Both the position numbers and the translations under genes were made by a program. A DNA stretch of 12,048 bases. Origin: Gemmatimonadota bacterium. GTDB lineage: Bacteria > Gemmatimonadota > Gemmatimonadetes > Longimicrobiales > Gaopeijiaceae. Under the pieces are notes generated by a model. The model was given only the letters and a program-made list of their open reading frames with translations, did no database searches and had not been told where the DNA came from. The stretch covers positions 1 to 12,048 of the forward strand of contig JAUQOX010000072.1 of assembly GCA_030550695.1 (NCBI GenBank), in the 5' to 3' direction. How positions within the stretch are numbered: position 1 is the stretch's first letter; each line of letters begins with the position of its first letter. Below are positions 6,870 to 12,048 of the stretch, piece after piece.

Positions 6870-7406
6870 TCAGTCCCCCTCGCCTTCCCCCACCAGGGCC
6901 CGAAGGAGGTCGAAGGTGGTGACGATTCCCACCAGCCGCTTCCCCTCCACCACCAGGGCTCGGTGAATCCGCCCCCGGAGGAGGAAGCGGGCCACGTCCT
7001 CCACCGTGTCCTTGGAAGACACGGTAAAGGCCGCGGGGGTCATGATGTCGCCCACGGTGTAGCGGTCGAAGATCCCCTCCTGGACCTGGAGGGCCGGATC
7101 CCCCGACGGATAGCTCCACTCCTCGGGGAGCAGGAAATAGGGGGCCGCCGACTCCGGGTCGTAGTCCTCGCCGGGCAGGGCCAGGGGCTCCCAGGCCGGC
7201 AGCGGGGAGGGTGCTTCGACGGCCTCGGCGCCCAGCCGAATGACATCGGTGGCGGAAACCACCCCCAAAATCTCCCCGTCCTCCGACACCACGGGCAACC
7301 CGCTGATCTCCGCCGCCACCATCCGCCGAAGGAGCTCCCGGACAGGGGTTTCGGGGGTCACGGTGATGACCTGCCGCTGCATGACCTCTTCCACTAGCCG
7401 CTTCAT
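6870..7406 (-). CDS. CBS-pair protein, first gene of the two-component operon
   Basis: 178 residues consisting almost entirely of two CBS repeats: about 8-60 (VMQRQVITVTPETPVRELL to GVVSATDVIRL) and about 118-171 (VGDIMTPAAFTVSSKDTV to LVGIVTTFDLL). The linker of about 55 residues between them is acidic and aromatic (about 61-117, with PYFLLPEEWSYP), much longer than in simple CBS pairs. Such modules usually bind AMP, ATP or related nucleotides. The frame stays open upstream to 7721, but the ATG at 7406 is chosen: GGAGG lies seven bases before it and the domain begins there. Its stop is six bases from the downstream kinase ATG, so CBS protein, kinase and regulator form one operon, suggesting that it supplies a metabolic signal (inference). 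No enzymatic domain is attached. Confidence 0.92.
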   Translation of the reverse strand: MKRLVEEVMQRQVITVTPETPVRELLRRMVAAEISGLPVVSEDGEILGVVSATDVIRLGAEAVEAPSPLPAWEPLALPGEDYDPESAAPYFLLPEEWSYPSGDPALQVQEGIFDRYTVGDIMTPAAFTVSSKDTVEDVARFLLRGRIHRALVVEGKRLVGIVTTFDLLRALVGEGEGD

Positions 7407-7773
7407 GATCCCGCCTCCGTTCCCGGCCGAGCCCGGGGGGCGTGAGAGGAGGGCGCCCGGCTCCGCCGCATCTTTCCTTTCCTTTCCTTTCCCTCTTCCC
7501 CCGGCGCCGGCAGCCCCAGGGTGGTCCCAAACGCCCCCTGTTCCTGTCCACCACCGGACTCCCCCCTCCAAATCCGTGCCGGAAGCCCTGGCTGGCTCGG
7601 CCCTCCCCCCCAGATCCCCCAAAAAGGCACCCGGCAGGCCGGATTCCCCGGCCCGGCCACGGAGACCGCCGGACCGCGCCGGGGGGAGGGGGGACCGGAC
7701 CTGGGACAGAAAGGCACCCACGTCTCCCCTCCTGAGACAATATTGCCCAAGACCAAGGCCTGCCGCTAGGGAT
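7407..7773. other. Long spacer between ispG and the CBS-kinase operon
   Basis: 367 bases without a credible gene; the frame continuing upstream of the CBS start codes for low-complexity Gly/Arg/Pro-rich residues. It should contain the operon promoter, but I find no good -35/-10 or -24/-12 pair. It holds a pentanucleotide tract at 7473-7492 (separate entry). No clear terminator for ispG is visible: the region just after its stop has only a short CTAG-GGAT-CTAG element. Confidence 0.5.
7473..7492. repeat. Four-copy pentanucleotide repeat (TTTCC)4
   Basis: Four perfect tandem TTTCC units (GGAAA on the transcribed minus strand) lie 67-86 bp upstream of the start codon of the CBS gene, in the probable promoter or leader region of the CBS-kinase-regulator operon. 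Four copies is short for a variable tract, but the position is suitable for altering promoter spacing. Confidence 0.9.
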
Positions 7774-8994
<1,221 letters not shown>

Positions 8995-9140
8995 CCTGTT
9001 CTTCTCCTCCTGCGAGCGTCTTGATGATCCCACCCTCGGCTCCCCCCGCCGGGGCAAAACGGCGGACCGGCAGGGACCTTCGTCGCCCCTTCCGGGGAAG
9101 CCGGGGCCCCCGTTCCCCTTCGCCCACCGGGGCCCTTTTG

Positions 9141-9166
9141 GAACCCTTCAGGGCCCTGGAGGGTTC
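9141..9166. promoter_or_regulatory. 26-bp near-perfect palindrome in the ispG/CDGSH intergenic region
   Basis: The left arm starts GAACCCT (9141-9147) and continues CAGGG (9149-9153); the right arm is CCCTG (9154-9158) then AGGGTTC (9160-9166). The only imperfect pair is T9148 opposite G9159, a wobble in RNA. There is no spacer, so it is a symmetric DNA site rather than a typical terminator, and no T-run follows on either strand. It lies 60 bp upstream of the CDGSH start and about 150 bp upstream of the ispG start, suiting an operator (inference). Confidence 0.5.
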
Positions 9167-9225
9167 TTCGGGCTCCGGGAAGCAGAGCTCACCCCTTCCA
9201 CCTTCCTTGCAACGAGGTAACAGCC

Positions 9226-9420
9226 ATGGCCGACGTGACCATCTCCCTGAGACCCAACGGACCCCTCAAGGTCGAGGGGCCCGTGACCCTCAAGGACGAG
9301 AACGACCAACCCCTCCCCGTGACCGAGGGGCAGGCCGTCTTCCTGTGCCGCTGCGGTGGCTCCGCCCGGAAGCCGTTCTGCGACGGGACCCACAAGCAGA
9401 TCGGGTTCACCACCTCCTGA
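9226..9420 (+). CDS. Small CDGSH-type iron-sulfur protein
   Basis: 64 residues, a single CDGSH zinc-finger-like domain. The ligand set C-x-C-x2-S-x3-P-F-C-D-G-x-H is complete: C41, C43, C52 and H56 (CRCGGSARKPFCDGTH). It should hold one redox-active, pH-labile [2Fe-2S] cluster with three-Cys one-His ligation. No membrane anchor or signal peptide is present, so it is probably cytosolic. The start is supported by GAGG eight bases before the ATG. Bacterial members of this family are small electron-transfer or Fe-S-handling proteins of unproven role. Divergence from ispG, whose enzyme needs a [4Fe-4S] cluster and reductant, makes a link to Fe-S metabolism plausible but unproven. Convergent with the amidohydrolase gene. 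Confidence 0.92.
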   Translation: MADVTISLRPNGPLKVEGPVTLKDENDQPLPVTEGQAVFLCRCGGSARKPFCDGTHKQIGFTTS

Positions 9421-9447
9421 CGGACGGCGGAAGAAGGGGGGGACAGC

Positions 9448-9460
9448 GGCCGGGCCGGCC
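9448..9460. terminator. GC-only palindrome between convergent genes
   Basis: GGCCGG (9448-9453) and CCGGCC (9455-9460) flank a single central G, forming an odd 13-bp palindrome in the 76-bp gap between the convergent CDGSH and amidohydrolase genes. No U-tract follows on either side. A role in ending either transcript is only a guess from position. Confidence 0.2.
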
Positions 9461-9496
9461 AGCCTCGCACCCGACCTTCCTCCTGGGACCCGACCG

Positions 9497-11272
9497 TCAT
9501 CCCCCCCGGCGGAAGACGATCCGCCCGTCCACGATGGTCATTTCCACTTCGGTCTGGAGGATCTCCTGGGGGTCGATCTTCAGGAGGTTCCGGTCCAGCA
9601 CGGTGATATCGGCCAGCTTACCCGCCTTCAGCGATCCTCGTTGGTCTCCCTCGAAGGCCGCGATGGCATTGTTGATGGTGTAGGCCTTCAAGGCCTCGTG
9701 CACCGAGATCTTCTCTTCCGGGAACCAGCCCCCGGGAGGAGTGTGATTGAGGGTGGTGCGGTTCACCGCGGCATGGATCAGATACTTGGGATGCATGTGA
9801 TACTGGGCCGCCGTGGTGCCGGGCCAATCGGATCCGAAAGAGAGCATGGTGCCGTACTTCAACATCGAGGCGAAAGCGTAGGCGCCGCGGCTGCGCTCCT
9901 TTCCGATCCTTTCCTCCATCCAGCGCATGTCGTCGGACAGGTGATACGGGTTGACCTCGGCGATGACTCCCAGCTGCTGGAAGCGGGGGAAGTCGCTGGG
10001 CCGCACCACCTGATTGTGGATGACGCGGAAGCCGGTAAGGTCCACCCCTTCGTTCTTCAGGCGCTCGTAGAGGTCCAGCATCAGGGCCACACCCTTGTCG
10101 CCGATGGCGTGCACATTGGGCACGAAGCCGGCATCCAGCCCAGCCCGGATCAGGCGGTACATCTTCTCCATGTTCCCCACCTTGAATTCGGGATCGTCGC
10201 TGGTATGATGGCGGTAGCGCCCGTAGTTGTCCGGCTGATCGTCGTAGGGCTCGAAAAACAGGGCCCCGTGGGTGCCCATGATCCCGTCGATGTAGCCCTT
10301 GAGAGCCCCATACCGCAGGAAGGGGTCGGGCTGTTTGGTTTCGGGATGCAGACCCATCCGAAAACCTTGGGCCCCCAGCTCGGCTCCCAGGGAAAGATCG
10401 GGCCTGAGCCACACCCGCACCGTCAACTCGCCGTTCCTCTGAAGCTCGACAAAGCGGGCCGTCTGGTCCGGCGTGGCGATGTCGTGGATCTCCACGATCC
10501 CCGCCTCCCGCAGGGCCTTGAGGGCCGCCCGATTCTCGTTGAGGAGCCGCTCATGGGACTTGGGTTTCTGGACGGCGCGAATGCGTTGCAGGGCCGGAGA
10601 TCCCCGCTCGATGAGACCGGTGGGGGAGCCGTCTGCGGCCAGGCGCATCCCCGGCAGTCGGGCGTTTTCCAAGCCGGCGGCGCGGAGGGCTAAGGTGTTG
10701 GCCAGGAAAAGCTGACCGTCGAAGGAGCTGAGGAGGCAGGGGTGCTCCCTGGTGACCTCGTCGATGACCCAGCGGTCGGGCTCCCAGCGAGCCGCCTTCT
10801 TCTCGCCCGCCTGGTCCGCCCCGAGGGCCCACTGCTCGTAGGCTCCCCATAGCCCCCCGGTGATCCACTCGCCGGGCTCCAGGAGGGCCGTCACCCGCTT
10901 CATCTCCCGGACAAGCCCTTCATTGTCGGCCACCGCCATGAGGTTGGCGTCGTTGATGAGGCTCCCTGCCCGGTTGAAGTGCACGTGGGCGTCGATGAAT
11001 CCGGGAACCACAAACTTGCCCTCGAGATCGATGACTTCGGTCTGCGGGCCCCGATAGGCCAGGGCCTTTCGGTCGTCGTCCAATACGGCGGTGATGGTGT
11101 TGCCCGTGACGACCACCGCCCGGGCCCAAGGGTGGTCCTCCTCCATGGTGTAGACTTCGGCGTTGTAGAGGATGAGGTCGGCGGGGTTGTCGCTCCAGCG
11201 AGGACCGCAGCCGCCAAGGGTAGCCGAAGAGGCCAGGGCCAAGGCCGACAAAAGCGCAAAGGGGCGAGGCAT
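9497..11272 (-). CDS. Exported amidohydrolase family 3 lipoprotein (YtcJ-like)
   Basis: 591 residues. The signal peptide (MPRPFALLSALALASSATLGG) ends in lipobox LGGC with Cys22, so the enzyme should be membrane-anchored outside the cytoplasm. The amidohydrolase-3 fold follows: beta segment DLILYNAEVYTME (32-44), GFIDAHVHFN (91-100) with metal ligands H96 and H98, LKGYIDG (324-330) with K325, NVHAIGD (386-392) with H388, VIHNQ with H419, SFGSDWPG (478-485) with D482, and the C-terminal KLADITVLD strand (552-560). Family members hydrolyse N-acyl, formamide or related C-N bonds; the substrate cannot be told here. The start at 11272 is chosen, not one 30 bp upstream, because it gives a proper signal peptide and GGAGA lies seven bases before it. 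Stand-alone gene, just downstream of tRNA-Ser. Confidence 0.93.
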   Translation of the reverse strand: MPRPFALLSALALASSATLGGCGPRWSDNPADLILYNAEVYTMEEDHPWARAVVVTGNTITAVLDDDRKALAYRGPQTEVIDLEGKFVVPGFIDAHVHFNRAGSLINDANLMAVADNEGLVREMKRVTALLEPGEWITGGLWGAYEQWALGADQAGEKKAARWEPDRWVIDEVTREHPCLLSSFDGQLFLANTLALRAAGLENARLPGMRLAADGSPTGLIERGSPALQRIRAVQKPKSHERLLNENRAALKALREAGIVEIHDIATPDQTARFVELQRNGELTVRVWLRPDLSLGAELGAQGFRMGLHPETKQPDPFLRYGALKGYIDGIMGTHGALFFEPYDDQPDNYGRYRHHTSDDPEFKVGNMEKMYRLIRAGLDAGFVPNVHAIGDKGVALMLDLYERLKNEGVDLTGFRVIHNQVVRPSDFPRFQQLGVIAEVNPYHLSDDMRWMEERIGKERSRGAYAFASMLKYGTMLSFGSDWPGTTAAQYHMHPKYLIHAAVNRTTLNHTPPGGWFPEEKISVHEALKAYTINNAIAAFEGDQRGSLKAGKLADITVLDRNLLKIDPQEILQTEVEMTIVDGRIVFRRGG

Positions 11273-11333
11273 GATCCGATCTCCGGAACAAGGAAACGGC
11301 ACGGGGGGGATGACTAGCCATAGGACCTGCTTC

Positions 11334-11357
11334 CCGGACCTGCCGGGCCGGGTCCGG
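11334..11357. terminator. GC-rich hairpin just after tRNA-Ser (possible terminator)
   Basis: CCGGACC (11334-11340) pairs with GGTCCGG (11351-11357) across a ten-base GC-rich loop. The hairpin begins three bases past the tRNA 3' end on the transcribed minus strand. There is no U-run after it, so Rho-independent termination is uncertain. It might instead block or mark 3' trimming. Confidence 0.35.
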
Positions 11358-11360
11358 CCA

Positions 11361-11442
11361 CGGAGGGGGCGGGATTCGAACCCGCATGCGCTCGCGCGCG
11401 CCGGTTTTCAAGACCGGTTCCTTACCGTTCGGACACCCCTCC
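11361..11442 (-). tRNA. tRNA-Ser (anticodon UGA)
   Basis: 82 bases as transcribed. The acceptor stem GGAGGGG pairs with CCCCTCC, with discriminator G at 11361. The anticodon stem CCGGT/ACCGG encloses the seven-base loop CTTGAAA, giving anticodon UGA (serine, UCN codons, chiefly UCA). A long variable arm (GCGC-GCGA-GCGC) marks a class II tRNA as expected for Ser. The T-arm is GCGGG-TTCGAAT-CCCGC. CCA is not encoded: the next bases on the minus strand are TGG, so nucleotidyltransferase must add it. No tRNA neighbours are in the window. Confidence 0.97.
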
Positions 11443-11448
11443 CTAAGG

Positions 11449-11484
11449 CGAAAGAGCCATGTCAACCGAAAGAGCCATGTCAAC
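11449..11484 (-). repeat. Tandem 18-bp repeat carrying TTGACA, upstream of tRNA-Ser
   Basis: Two perfect, adjacent 18-bp copies (11449-11466 and 11467-11484) lie six bases upstream of the tRNA-Ser 5' end. On the minus strand each reads GTTGACATGGCTCTTTCG, so each carries a consensus -35 hexamer TTGACA. Neither copy is followed by a recognisable -10 at 16-18 bp: the nearer one would place it inside the tRNA. The nearer TTGACA ends about 17 bases before the tRNA, so any promoter using these elements would have an atypical -10. Confidence 0.85.
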
Positions 11485-11877
11485 AAGGCCCTGGCCCGTC
11501 GGAAACGGCTCCTTGCGCCGGGAAAAAGATGTGCCCGCCCGGCCCGCGGAGCAATCCGGGCCCACCCCCTTCCGGCCCCCGAGCGCCCTGGGAAAGCCCG
11601 GGCGGGGAACCTGGAGGCCTGTTCGGGATAATCCCTCCAGCCGCTGAGCGGCCTCCGGCGTCGGTTTCCCTGTCCTCCAACCCGTGATTGCGGTGGCCAT
11701 GGCGTCGAACGGATTCCTTCTCCCTTGCCGGGCGGCTCCGAAAGGGGTTCCCGTCTCGCCCCGCCGGGCTCGGGCCGCGGGCGGGCCAAGGGCCGGCGGC
11801 GGCAGTGACCCCAGGATGGGCCTACCCCTGAAATCAGGCGGCGAGGCCCTGGGCCCCACCCTACCTTCCCCCTTGCG
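11485..11877. other. Gene-free stretch between tRNA-Ser and the symporter gene
   Basis: About 390 bases between the divergent tRNA-Ser gene and the symporter gene. Open frames on both strands lack ribosome-binding sites and resemble no protein. I see no riboswitch-like fold, no convincing promoter for the symporter, and no repeat beyond the tandem unit beside the tRNA. Confidence 0.5.
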
Positions 11878-12048
11878 GTGACCCCTCTGGATTTTGCCAT
11901 CGCCGGGCTCTACGTGGCCGGCGTGTTGTTCCTGGGGCTGGTGGTTTCCCGCTCCATCCACTCCTTCCGGGACTACTTCGTGGCCGGAGGCCGGATGACG
12001 GCACCCCTGCTGGTGTGCACCCTGGTGTCCACTTACTACGGTCTGGAC
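11878..12048 (+). CDS. Sodium:solute symporter family protein, N-terminal 57 codons
   Basis: The visible part begins with GTG and reads LDFAIAGLYVAGVLFLGLVV, a first transmembrane helix. A short charged segment follows (SRSIHSFRDYFVAGGRMTAP), then the start of a second helix (LLVCTLVSTYYGLD). The pattern of a helix, then DYF(V/L)AG(G/R), then helix 2 with a small-residue Ser/Thr turn is characteristic of the SSS (solute:Na+ symporter, LeuT-fold) family of inner-membrane transporters. The substrate cannot be inferred from this fragment. No Shine-Dalgarno sequence precedes the GTG, so the start is uncertain by a few codons. The gene runs off the right edge and is divergent from tRNA-Ser. Confidence 0.8.
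   Translation, partial: MTPLDFAIAGLYVAGVLFLGLVVSRSIHSFRDYFVAGGRMTAPLLVCTLVSTYYGLD

Noticed and set aside
7407..7721. Possible 105-residue N-terminal extension of the CBS protein
   Set aside because: It is Gly/Arg-rich low-complexity translation across the (TTTCC)4 tract. The CBS domain starts at the ATG at 7406, which has a well-placed GGAGG.
6169..7740. Very long Gly/Arg-rich open frame on the minus strand in another frame of the kinase and CBS genes
   Set aside because: It is a GC-rich shadow of two clear genes in a different frame; the translation is low-complexity with no recognisable domain.
7407..7773. Search for a sigma-54 (-24/-12) promoter in front of the CBS-kinase-regulator operon, which would imply autoregulation
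   Set aside because: No TGGCAC-N5-TTGC-like pair was found on the minus strand in this region.
11172..11687. Plus-strand open frame of 171 codons across the tRNA-Ser locus
   Set aside because: It reads antisense through the tRNA, giving the familiar GRDSNPHALARAGF artefact, and has no ribosome-binding site.

Overview
The window is high-GC bacterial DNA. Hand counts of single 120-base samples gave about 68% GC at 2581-2700 and about 51% at 601-720. A small lipoprotein whose N-terminus matures at a Cys-Gly-Asp-Ser-Pro-Thr-Gly-Pro motif recalls lipoproteins common in Gemmatimonadota. The methylerythritol-phosphate enzyme IspG, a sigma-54 response regulator and two exported lipoproteins also indicate a Gram-negative-type bacterium. 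The phylum guess is weak. No transposase, integrase, CRISPR array or rRNA is visible.

Layout. Bases 1-77 hold the start of an unrecognised minus-strand gene. After a gene-poor stretch, 547-1653 (minus) encodes a protein with two CBS domains and a C-terminal HEPN-like domain carrying an R-x4-H motif, in locally less GC-rich DNA. A small lipoprotein gene (minus) lies back to back with a GAF-GAF histidine kinase gene (plus, 2507-4384). That kinase converges, 32 bp apart, on a minus-strand operon transcribed from 7406 to 4417: CBS-pair protein, NtrB-like kinase, NtrC-like sigma-54 activator. The last two genes overlap by ATGA. Upstream, on the same strand but about 370 bp away, is ispG, which is divergent from a 64-residue CDGSH iron-sulfur protein. 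Next come an exported amidohydrolase-3 lipoprotein (minus), a tRNA-Ser(UGA) gene (minus), and the first 57 codons of a sodium:solute symporter (plus) running off the right edge.

How the genes may work together. The 4417-7406 operon reads as an energy- or nucleotide-sensing module (CBS) feeding a two-component system that drives sigma-54 promoters. Its kinase has Gln where the phospho-accepting His should be, while the ATP-binding boxes look intact. The convergent GAF kinase does have a normal H-box, so it could be the real phosphodonor for the response regulator (inference). The divergent ispG/CDGSH pair, both Fe-S proteins, share an intergenic region with a 26-bp near-perfect palindrome. The CBS-HEPN protein could be a ligand-gated RNase of a stress or defence type, but no partner gene is visible beside it.
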